The translations under genes and the position numbers were made by a program. Below are positions 7,988 to 15,650 of a DNA stretch of 64,000 nucleotides, piece after piece. Under the pieces are notes generated by a model. It searched no databases. It worked only from the letters and a program-made list of their open reading frames with translations, and had not been told where the DNA came from. The stretch covers positions 992,001 to 1,056,000 of the forward strand of contig NZ_OY781981.1 of assembly GCF_963677565.1 (NCBI RefSeq). The letters run 5' to 3'. The first letter of the stretch is position 1. Every line of letters starts with the position of its first letter. The DNA is from an uncultured Draconibacterium sp. (GTDB taxonomy: Bacteria > Bacteroidota > Bacteroidia > Bacteroidales > Prolixibacteraceae).

Positions 7988-10900
7988 TTAGTTGAAAATA
8001 TATTTGATACCAATAGAAGCATACCAGGTTTGACCCAATGTATAGCTTGGTGTGAATGTTTTGGTATCACCGTGGATTGAAGCTGGTGTAGAGAATGTAG
8101 CCACACCGTCGGCATCAACACCTTCGTATTTCAGAATACGAGCATCCGAACCAATTTCAGGATTCAGGTATTTAGCTACACCCCATTCCGAGTTGAAGAA
8201 ATTCATCACGTTTTTAACATCAAAGCTAAGTTGTAGTTTGTGTTGATTGTTACCTGTTTTTAACGAAAAATCATGTTTGTAGCTTAAGTCTACACGATGT
8301 ACCCATGGAGAGTAAACGCTGTAGGCCTCTGCATATTCGCCTTGTTGGTCTTTCAGGTAATCATTAGAATGTACATAGTCCATAAAACGGGTTTGATCGT
8401 CTGCTGACACAAAGCGAAATTCATTGTTAGCCACTTCATCGTCGGTTGGAACGTAAATTGCATCGTAGTTGTATCCGTCACCATTCATATCGTTAACCGT
8501 CATAAATGATTCGTTAGCTCCACCACGCCAACCTTCGTAGATAATGCTGTAGTGGTTACCGCTTTTGTCATGTGCTGTAAGCGATGCCACCAAACGATCG
8601 GGTGTGGTGTATTGCGAGTTGTGCAATTTAATGTTGTTAGGACCTTCTACGGTTGGAACGTAAGTAAATGCCGATTCCGGATTCGATCCCGGCATGCCGG
8701 TTACATCTTTTGCAACGGTGTGTGTATAGGCAGCCATCAGGCTAATCCATTCTGCTGGTTGAGCATTTACAGTGATATTGGCCGACCAGCCATAACCACG
8801 GCTTGTGTTATCCAAAACAAAAGCCTTAGTTCCTGTGCGGTAACCTGCCGGATAAATCGGACGATTGTCAACACCGTTAAAACGGGCAAAACCACCTACG
8901 TTTGGAATACTCCAGTCGGAAATAGAAACACCGTTGATTGTTTTGTTATAGATGCCTTCTACTGTTGCAGACAGTGGGAAAGATGTTGGGAATGCATAAT
9001 CAACAGCAAATGATGTTTTCCAAACTTGTGGCATCTTAAAATCTGAAGCTACAGCTGCAATTGAAGAAGGAACTGTTCCATCTTCAGGTGAAATAGTAGT
9101 AGGATAACCTAAAGCGGCTAATTTATCATGTAGTGCCGCTATTGTAGCATTTCCTTCAGCATCGGTTACAAGACCGCCGGCAAATTCATCCATTGAGAAA
9201 CCGTTATTTGCTGCATTTCTTTCATTTATTTGTGCCTGATATTGAACCATACCTCCATTGGTTGGCATGTTGGTGAAAAACACAAGCGGTAAGTTTCCAG
9301 AGAACATACCGGTACCTCCACGAACTTTCAAACTCTTGTCACCAAAAGCATCCCATACAAAACCTACACGAGGAGAGAATATGATATTGGCATCAGGCCA
9401 TTTTCCTGTGTCGATACTGCGACCGTTATAATCAAGATCTTTGATCGCCTGATTCGTAATCAAATCGTTGTTGTTAAAGACAAGTGCGTCAATACGAAGA
9501 CCATATGACAGTTTGAATCTTTCAGTAACACTCCAATCATCCTGTGCATAAGCTCCGAATTTGTTACTTGTTACACGAGCTGCAGGATTAGCTTCACCAT
9601 CGTAGCCATAGGTTAAGTTTACAATCTCAGGAGTTGCTTCGTTTAAGAAGTCATCAAGGCTTGAGTAACGATAATAACCGGTTCCGTTGCGCATATAAGC
9701 ATTATCTGCCATTTTGTACTCGTAAGCAATACCGCCAACTACTTTATGGTTACCTAAATAATAGGTTATCTCATCTTTAATGTTCCAAACATTGTTATGA
9801 ACACCGTTGTTCCAGGTAAATAGCTCGTAACCTAAAGAGAGGTATGCTTGACCATCATTCAAAATGTCGATAAAAGGAAACGGAGCAGAATTTGTTCCGC
9901 GAACATCGTCAAGTTTTGAAAATGTTGCCAGAAATTGGTTAGAGATGTTTTCTGATAAACGACTATTTAAGTCAAAAGAGAATGAATGAACAAGATTGTC
10001 CATCGAATACATCGAGTTAGCATACGACATTGAAGCCTTCGACATTCTGGCCTCCGACATACGAGTACCTCCGTCCATAGAAGATGCGTTAGGTGATCTC
10101 CATGAAGTGTTTTTCGTGTAGTTATAACGTAATGCCAAACGATGTTGGTCAGTGATGTTCCAATCGATACGGGCAAGTAGTTTTTTGTTACTTTCATCTG
10201 CCGGGAAATTGGTGAAAGATCCGGTTTCATAACCATATTTATTTCTAACAAAATCAGAAACGGTTTGAAGATCGTTTTCTGTTGTGCGTGAAATATAATT
10301 GTCGGGATCCGCAACGCCATCAGTTGAAGCTCTCCAACGGTTGGCAATTGTCGGTGTTTCTTCCTTCTCAGCGTTTACGAAGAAGAACAATTTGTTTTCA
10401 ATGATTGGACCTCCAACAGTGAATCCGTATAATGTATTACGATCTTTTTCGCGGGCTCCAGCTATTTCCTGATCATAAACCGCATTTCCGCGCATGTTTT
10501 CATTTCGGTGATAAGTATATGCGCTTGCTTTAAAGGTATTTGTACCAGATTTTGTAATGGCGTTTACACCGCCACCAATAAAGTTTGTCTGGCGCACATC
10601 ATACGGGGCAATTACAACCTGCATTTCTTCAATTGCTTCAATTGAGATTGGATTACCTCCACCTGGAAGCGCATCGCTTAAACCAAAGTTATTGTTGAAA
10701 TTCGCACCATCAACAGTAAAGTTGGCCGTACGACCATCTGAGCCGACAAAGCTCATACCATCACCACCGTAGGGAGAAAGACGAGTAATGTCCATAATGC
10801 TACGTGTTACTGTAGGCAAGTTATCAATCTGGTCGTTTGTGATATTGGTAACAGCTCCTGTTTTCTCATTCGAGAATTTTGTGCGGCTAGCTGAAACAAT

Positions 10901-11254
10901 AACTTCATCAAGTGATAATGCTTCTTCTGTGAGTACAACATTCACTACATAGTTTTCACCTAAACTCAATGTAATGTTGTTTTGTGTGTATGCACCATAT
11001 CCAATGAATGTCACTTTTAAAGTATAAGGTCCGCCTACACGCATACCGTTTAGGTTGAATCGGCCTTCCACGTTGGTTACAGTACCATAAGTTGTTCCTG
11101 AAGGTGTGTGTGTAGCAATCACAGTTGCACCTATGACAGCTCCTTCTGCATCAGTAACACGTCCACCCATACTGGAAGAGGTTACCTGCGCATGAATAAT
11201 AGTAGCTGACGAAAGAATGAGCGCTACTAATAAAAAACCGAATTTTTTAATCAT
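7988..11254 (-). CDS. Oar-like TonB-dependent receptor with N-terminal carboxypeptidase-regulatory domain
   Basis: A 1088-residue outer-membrane protein with signal peptide (residues 1-22, ending IIHAQ). A CarboxypepD-regulatory-like beta domain follows (about 27-110, GGRVTDAEGAVIGATVIAT), then LDEVIVSASR as the TonB-box region and a plug (about 125-245, RSIMDITRLSP, FTVDGANFNNNFGL). The rest is a 22-strand barrel ending SIGIKYIFN with a C-terminal aromatic-rich strand. The order and the phrase VNAITKSGTNTF place it with Oar/OmpA-like receptors rather than SusC: it lacks the SusC box, and no SusD follows. It probably imports a large or proteinaceous substrate, or takes part in adhesion. The BACON/OB lipoprotein is encoded immediately downstream, 18 bp away. 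Substrate cannot be inferred. Confidence 0.92.
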   Translation of the reverse strand: MIKKFGFLLVALILSSATIIHAQVTSSSMGGRVTDAEGAVIGATVIATHTPSGTTYGTVTNVEGRFNLNGMRVGGPYTLKVTFIGYGAYTQNNITLSLGENYVVNVVLTEEALSLDEVIVSASRTKFSNEKTGAVTNITNDQIDNLPTVTRSIMDITRLSPYGGDGMSFVGSDGRTANFTVDGANFNNNFGLSDALPGGGNPISIEAIEEMQVVIAPYDVRQTNFIGGGVNAITKSGTNTFKASAYTYHRNENMRGNAVYDQEIAGAREKDRNTLYGFTVGGPIIENKLFFFVNAEKEETPTIANRWRASTDGVADPDNYISRTTENDLQTVSDFVRNKYGYETGSFTNFPADESNKKLLARIDWNITDQHRLALRYNYTKNTSWRSPNASSMDGGTRMSEARMSKASMSYANSMYSMDNLVHSFSFDLNSRLSENISNQFLATFSKLDDVRGTNSAPFPFIDILNDGQAYLSLGYELFTWNNGVHNNVWNIKDEITYYLGNHKVVGGIAYEYKMADNAYMRNGTGYYRYSSLDDFLNEATPEIVNLTYGYDGEANPAARVTSNKFGAYAQDDWSVTERFKLSYGLRIDALVFNNNDLITNQAIKDLDYNGRSIDTGKWPDANIIFSPRVGFVWDAFGDKSLKVRGGTGMFSGNLPLVFFTNMPTNGGMVQYQAQINERNAANNGFSMDEFAGGLVTDAEGNATIAALHDKLAALGYPTTISPEDGTVPSSIAAVASDFKMPQVWKTSFAVDYAFPTSFPLSATVEGIYNKTINGVSISDWSIPNVGGFARFNGVDNRPIYPAGYRTGTKAFVLDNTSRGYGWSANITVNAQPAEWISLMAAYTHTVAKDVTGMPGSNPESAFTYVPTVEGPNNIKLHNSQYTTPDRLVASLTAHDKSGNHYSIIYEGWRGGANESFMTVNDMNGDGYNYDAIYVPTDDEVANNEFRFVSADDQTRFMDYVHSNDYLKDQQGEYAEAYSVYSPWVHRVDLSYKHDFSLKTGNNQHKLQLSFDVKNVMNFFNSEWGVAKYLNPEIGSDARILKYEGVDADGVATFSTPASIHGDTKTFTPSYTLGQTWYASIGIKYIFN

Positions 11255-12097
11255 AGATTTGGAATTTAAATAATTATTGAATCGAATTTATGTGTTTTTT
11301 TATTAATGTAGTAAGATATCGAATGGCTTGACTGGATGGTTTGTTTTGTGTATCCTAATTTGGCTCTCATTTTTTATCTAAGTGTAGTTTATTGATAGTA
11401 AAATCAACTACCCCCACAACCTGCTTTAATTGCGGAACAAAGGAAACTCTTCTCTTACATTTTTTTGTTAAATGGATGTTATCTTATTGTGTACAATGCC
11501 TTAATTTTTACACTCATTATAACAAGTTAAAATTCCTATTAATGCACAGTAAAAACAAATCAACTTGATTTAAGTTGTTAAATGATCTTGTTGAGTTATT
11601 AACAATTTTATTCACATTGAGTGAGTTGCCAAAACGGAATAAGCAGCAAAAAACACAATATATTGTTAAGTACAGTCTTGTTGTATATTTTTATCTGAAA
11701 ATTATTTTTAAAAAATAAATTCCATAAATAGCAGAAAAATAAGCATATAGGATTTTTGTGTTCTCGAAAATGTAAAAAATATGGTACTATGTGTTGCACG
11801 GTACTAGATTAATGATATATATTTGTAATGCAAATAACAATGTAAAAAAAAGTACAATCTTAAAAAAAGATCTTTATAAGTGTAACGGAAACAAAAAACA
11901 GTCGTCTTAAAAACGAAAAGCAAAAAAGAAAACAAAAAGCAAAGCAAAACTCAAAGTCAAGGAAACAAGCAATTAGAAAACAGAAACAAAAACAAAAAGC
12001 CATGAAACGAGCAATCACAAATCAAAGCCATGAAAACAAAAAACAATTTGATTGCGCGTTACATCGAGTACCATTAAAAACTAAAAATGAAAACGAG
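11255..12097. other. Long AT-rich intergenic region between divergent operons
   Basis: About 840 bp separates the TonB receptor start from the preferred start of the next operon. It is strongly AT-rich, with a purine/A-rich leader at 11870-12000 built from AAAACAAAAAGCAAAG-like runs. One clear rightward promoter is at 11794-11825. I see no convincing protein gene, hairpin RNA or repeat. A 63-codon frame at 11608-11799 on the minus strand is low-complexity and has no coding features. Confidence 0.6.
11794..11825 (+). promoter_or_regulatory. Promoter for the LEDWM/PadR/PspC operon
   Basis: TTG (11794-11796), 21 bp, then TATATTTG (11818-11825) matches TTG-N19-21-TAnnTTTG. Transcription from here would give a leader of about 265 nt, very A-rich, before the ATG at 12098. 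Confidence 0.65.
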
Positions 12098-12529
12098 ATG
12101 AAAACAAAAAACAATGTTCAGAAAGCAATTTTACGTTCAGCAGCAGTAGTGGTAAGTTTTATTCTTATTAGTTTTACAGTAAGTGCGCAAACATTTTGGA
12201 AAAGGCTGCTCGAAAACACAGGATTCAGCGATATTGCCATGGCCATGGCAGCACCCGCAGATGAGAAATTAAATGAAAGAGTTCGGGCAGAAACAGAGAC
12301 ATACTTTTATTATACAAACGAAGTTGAGCCTGCAATGGAACTTGAGGATTGGATGACTGATGATTCAGGATTTACCACTAGTCAATTTGTATTTGAGGAA
12401 GCAGCAGACGAAAGTCTCGGGCTTGAAGATTGGATGATGGATGAGTCGCTATTTCAATCGGAGGAGGAAAGTGAAGCTGCATTGGAGCTGGAAGCCTGGA
12501 TGGTTTCGGAAAATACCTGGGCTATTTAA
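12098..12529 (+). CDS. Secreted acidic protein with three LEDWM-type motifs
   Basis: From the ATG at 12098 this is a 143-residue protein with a signal peptide (MKTKNNVQKAILRSAAVVVS, hydrophobic to about 27, cleavage after SAQ). A reading from 12002 adds 32 polar residues before the signal and is unlikely. The C-terminal half is very acidic and repeats a short motif three times: LEDWMTDDSGF at 82-92, LEDWMMDESLF at 109-119 and LEAWMVSENTW at 131-141, the last ending two residues before the C-terminus. I do not recognise a named domain; the motif looks like a linear binding element with an invariant Trp-Met. The gene precedes padR (63 bp), a PspC-domain gene and a DUF4252 gene on one strand, suggesting a role in an envelope-stress-type system. 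Confidence 0.7.
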   Translation: MKTKNNVQKAILRSAAVVVSFILISFTVSAQTFWKRLLENTGFSDIAMAMAAPADEKLNERVRAETETYFYYTNEVEPAMELEDWMTDDSGFTTSQFVFEEAADESLGLEDWMMDESLFQSEEESEAALELEAWMVSENTWAI

Positions 12530-12592
12530 TAGCGGGTACGGCCAATTAACAGTGAGGAAAATAAAGGACTAACAGATAGAAAGGGACATAAA

Positions 12593-12925
12593 ATGAAGAT
12601 AGAAAACACAAAAGCACAAATGAGAAAGGGCGTACTGGAATACTGTATTTTGCTCGTTCTCGATGGAAAACCACTTTATGCTAGCGATATTATTCAGTCG
12701 CTGAAAGAAGCAAAAATGATAGTGGTAGAAGGAACACTTTATCCCTTGTTGACAAGGCTTAAAAATGCCGGATTGCTGGGCTATCGGTGGGAAGAATCAA
12801 CCCAGGGGCCACCAAGGAAGTATTACGAGCTAACCGAGACTGGCCGGAAATTTTTAGGCGAACTGGAAGAGTCGTGGGGCGAACTAGTTGGGGCTGTCAG
12901 ACAAATCAGAGAAAACAAAGCTTAA
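12593..12925 (+). CDS. PadR family transcriptional regulator
   Basis: A 110-residue winged-helix protein. KGVLEYCILLVLDGKPLYASDI matches (here given in part) the PadR N-terminal helix and HTH, followed by VVEGTLYPLLTRLKNAGLL as the recognition helix and QGPPRKYYELTETGRKFL as the wing. That is the standard order for short PadR-s1 proteins, which act as dimeric repressors often released by ligand or stress. It lies between the LEDWM protein gene and a PspC-domain gene. PadR-PspC pairs of this kind are frequent in Bacteroidota, so it probably controls its own operon. No obvious ATGT...ACAT PadR operator was identified near 11800. Confidence 0.93.
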   Translation: MKIENTKAQMRKGVLEYCILLVLDGKPLYASDIIQSLKEAKMIVVEGTLYPLLTRLKNAGLLGYRWEESTQGPPRKYYELTETGRKFLGELEESWGELVGAVRQIRENKA

Positions 12926-13049
12926 TCCATCCTATTAAATTCAAACAAAAAACAAGATGAAACGAGCTAATTTTATAAGCGTAAGTTGCAAGATTATAGG
13001 TTTAGCGAGTTCCATGTGTTACCGATAAAAAACAATAAATTTTAAACAC

Positions 13050-14627
13050 ATGAAAAAGACATTCACAATAAATATAAGCGGCACCATATTCCACATAGAA
13101 GAAGATGCATACGAAGTGCTGCAAAGATATCTGATCAATCTGAAAAATCATTTCGGAACCGATGAGGAAGGAAAAGAGATTATTGCTGATATTGAAGCAC
13201 GTATTGCAGAAATATTCAGCTCGAAAAGCAATGAAGAGAAAAAAGTAATTACCGTTGAGTGGGTAAACGAAATGGTTGAAGTTATGGGAACGCCGGAGGA
13301 CTTTGCCGAGGAAGAAGGCGAGGAAGAAGAGGTGTCCATTGCTTCGGAAGCTAAGCGTAAGCGCCGTTTGTATCGCGATCCCGATCATCGGGTACTTGGT
13401 GGAATTTGCGGAGGACTGGGAGCCTACTTTAATATGGATCCGGTGATTTTACGCATAATTTTTGTAATCCTGTTTTTTGTAACTTCAGGAGCAGCAGGCT
13501 TAGCATATGTAATTTTATGGATTGCTGTGCCAAAGGCAGTTAGTACTGCTCAGCGCCTTGAAATGAGGGGGCAGGAAGCAACCGTGAAGAACATAGAAAA
13601 GTCGATAAAAGAAGAAGTAAAGGAAGTAAAAGAAAGCTATAAGAAATTTAAAGAGTCGGATACTTACTCGAAAGGAAAAAAGTCGATGGAGGGAGCCGGC
13701 GATGTAGTCTATAATATCTTTAAGGTTATCCTAAAAGTATTTGTAATTGTGTTTGGTGTATTCCTGATTATCTCAGGCTTTTTTGGAATACTGGGGTTGG
13801 TTTCGTCAATGATAATTGGCCAATCGTTTGTAGAAGGAATGCCGCTGATTTGGGGTCCCGAAATACATGTGCCCAATATGCTGAACCACTTTGTTGAGCC
13901 CGGAACTGTAACCTGGGGATTGATTTTAGTTGGACTGATAATGGGTATTCCGTTGCTAGCACTTATTTATATTGGAACCAAGCTGGTTTTCAGATATAAA
14001 TCGAACAATGCAGCAGTGGCTTTATCGATGGCAGGAGTTTGGTTGGTATCGCTTTTTGCTCTACTGATTGTTTCTGTTAGTCAGGTTGGAAACTATAAGC
14101 AAAGCTCGTCAATTACCAAAAGCGAGACCATTTCTTGCGATTCATGTCAAACCTTGTACCTGCATTTAGCCGACGATAAGCTGGATGATTACGCTGAGAT
14201 TGATTGGGATGTTGAAGGTTTTAAAGTGGCTGTAATTGATGGAGAAGAAGTGGTGGTTGGTTATCCAAAATTGGATGTTGTTCGTTCGTCGGGTGATGAT
14301 TTTGGCGTAACAGTGCGTTATTCTTCAAGAGGCAAAACACGCGATGATGCAAAACAATGGTGCGAGGAAATGGTGTACACTTTTGAGCGAACAGACTCAA
14401 CGCTTTATTTTGATCCGTACTTTTATATTGGCGACGAGGCAAAATGGAGAGGTCAGGAAGTAGATATAAAAGTTAGGGTACCAGAAGGCAAAGCAGTATT
14501 TCTTGGCGACGATATGGATGAGATTATTCATGATATTGAAAACGTATCGAATACCTGGGATGGCGATATGGTGGGTAAATACTGGGAAATGAAACAGGAA
14601 GGCTTGACAGAGAAAACCATGAATTAG
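13050..14627 (+). CDS. PspC-domain multi-pass membrane protein
   Basis: A 525-residue protein. Residues 1-105 form an N-terminal cytoplasmic domain (MKKTFTINISGTIFHIEEDA) ending in an acidic stretch. A PspC domain follows at about 107-165 (RRLYRDPDHRVLGGICGGLG, then a hydrophobic helix pair to WIAVPKA). A charged, possibly coiled-coil segment (170-215) leads to three further hydrophobic segments near 225-262, 290-315 and 325-350. A beta-rich C-terminal domain of about 175 residues is probably extracytoplasmic, containing CDSCQTLYLHL and VDIKVRVPEGKAVFLGDDMD, reminiscent of toast-rack/DUF4097-like domains. PspC proteins sense envelope stress in proteobacteria; the Bacteroidota versions are less studied. 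It is likely the effector or sensor of this PadR operon. Confidence 0.9.
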   Translation: MKKTFTINISGTIFHIEEDAYEVLQRYLINLKNHFGTDEEGKEIIADIEARIAEIFSSKSNEEKKVITVEWVNEMVEVMGTPEDFAEEEGEEEEVSIASEAKRKRRLYRDPDHRVLGGICGGLGAYFNMDPVILRIIFVILFFVTSGAAGLAYVILWIAVPKAVSTAQRLEMRGQEATVKNIEKSIKEEVKEVKESYKKFKESDTYSKGKKSMEGAGDVVYNIFKVILKVFVIVFGVFLIISGFFGILGLVSSMIIGQSFVEGMPLIWGPEIHVPNMLNHFVEPGTVTWGLILVGLIMGIPLLALIYIGTKLVFRYKSNNAAVALSMAGVWLVSLFALLIVSVSQVGNYKQSSSITKSETISCDSCQTLYLHLADDKLDDYAEIDWDVEGFKVAVIDGEEVVVGYPKLDVVRSSGDDFGVTVRYSSRGKTRDDAKQWCEEMVYTFERTDSTLYFDPYFYIGDEAKWRGQEVDIKVRVPEGKAVFLGDDMDEIIHDIENVSNTWDGDMVGKYWEMKQEGLTEKTMN

Positions 14628-14701
14628 AATAAAAAAACAGAAGGAAGAAGTTTTGGAAAACGTTCTTCCTTTGCGTTTAAACAGTAAAACAATTTTAACG
14701 G

Positions 14702-15199
14702 ATGAAAACAATTACAACAATTTTATTTACCCTCGGGCTATTATTGGCCGGGATGCTGGCTTCGGCACAAAGTAAATCGGATAAAATGTACGATGTATTT
14801 GCCAACAAAGACGGCGTAACAAGTTTCTCGTTCTCAAAAGATATGATTGATGCAGTTGATATCGATCTTGGTGATGATGATGAAAAGAATGTAACCGGGG
14901 ATTTGAATCGCATACGTTTTATGTCGTACAATCCGGAAAAAGGAAGTTTAAAGGGCAGCGAGTTTACGAAAAAGGCGATTGCACTGCTTCCTGGTAAATA
15001 TAAGAAATACAAAGATGATGACGAGGACTCGGATGCCGAGATCTGGCTTCTTGGAGGAAAAAAGAAATATACAGAGTGTCACATATTTATTACAAATGAA
15101 AATCAGGAAGGCAACTGTTTTGTTGTATCCTTTTTTGGTGACTTTAATGTAAATGATATCGATAAGCTGGAAGCACAGGGACGAGATATGTCGGAATAG
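14702..15199 (+). CDS. DUF4252 family secreted protein
   Basis: A 165-residue protein with a signal peptide (residues 1-22, ending LASAQ). The mature part matches the DUF4252 pattern I know from Bacteroidota: KMYDVFANKDGVTSFSFSKD at 28-47, an acidic segment, a central RIRFMSY strand, and a C-terminal VVSFFGDFNVNDIDKL strand. The function of the family is unknown; members often sit beside sigma-factor or stress operons. Here it ends the PadR/PspC operon, 74 bp after the PspC gene, and is followed by a strong terminator. It may be a periplasmic component of the same response. Confidence 0.82.
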   Translation: MKTITTILFTLGLLLAGMLASAQSKSDKMYDVFANKDGVTSFSFSKDMIDAVDIDLGDDDEKNVTGDLNRIRFMSYNPEKGSLKGSEFTKKAIALLPGKYKKYKDDDEDSDAEIWLLGGKKKYTECHIFITNENQEGNCFVVSFFGDFNVNDIDKLEAQGRDMSE

Positions 15200-15224
15200 A
15201 AACTATAATAGAAGATTTTGTTTG

Positions 15225-15270
15225 AAGGTCGTTGTAAGCAAATATAGGTGCAACGACCTTCTGTTTTTTG
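15225..15270 (+). terminator. Terminator of the PadR/PspC/DUF4252 operon
   Basis: AAGGTCGTTG (15225-15234) pairs perfectly with CAACGACCTT (15251-15260), with a 16-base loop, followed by CTGTTTTTT. Confidence 0.88.
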
Positions 15271-15389
15271 TGCAATTTGTATTTCGTACAACAATTCAAT
15301 ATTAAATATTGTCCCAAAATGAAACAAACCTATTAAATCAAGGTGTTTAAATTCACACGTTTATGTTAATTCTTTACTTTTGGCTGTTG

Positions 15390-15419
15390 TTGTGTAACAA
15401 GTTGTATTTGTTATATTTG
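15390..15419 (+). promoter_or_regulatory. Promoter of the T9SS surface-protein operon
   Basis: TTG (15390-15392), 19 bp, TATATTTG (15412-15419) is a full match to the Bacteroidota promoter form. It lies about 230 bp before the preferred ATG at 15651, leaving a long untranslated leader in which I see no clear structure. Confidence 0.7.
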
Positions 15420-15650
15420 ACTCGTCAGGAATAAACCTGGCTGTTAATTTGAATAACAAAGTTGAAGGATTGGATATAAGTAGTAAAACGAACATTTGAA
15501 AGAATTTCACCATTTGTTAAAACTACTGATAAGAATGGTTGTTGAATTGTGCAAAAAAGCAATCATTAGGAATTAACGAGTTGTAAGAGTAAAAGAATTG
15601 TGCGGACAGTGTGCTGTAGGGACATATTGATTATACCCCATGCTATCAAT

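Noticed and set aside
8552..9013. 153-codon plus-strand frame inside the TonB receptor gene
   Set aside because: Antisense shadow with Cys/Arg-rich composition unlike neighbouring proteins.
11608..11799. 63-codon minus-strand frame in the AT-rich intergenic region
   Set aside because: Low-complexity Phe/Leu-rich translation, covering the region of a predicted promoter.
12002..12097. Upstream extension of the LEDWM protein
   Set aside because: It adds 32 polar residues before a clear signal peptide and lies in an A-rich leader.
12957..13025. 22-codon frame (MKRANFISVSCK...) before the PspC gene
   Set aside because: No strong ribosome-binding or conservation evidence; it could be a leader peptide but cannot be supported from sequence alone.
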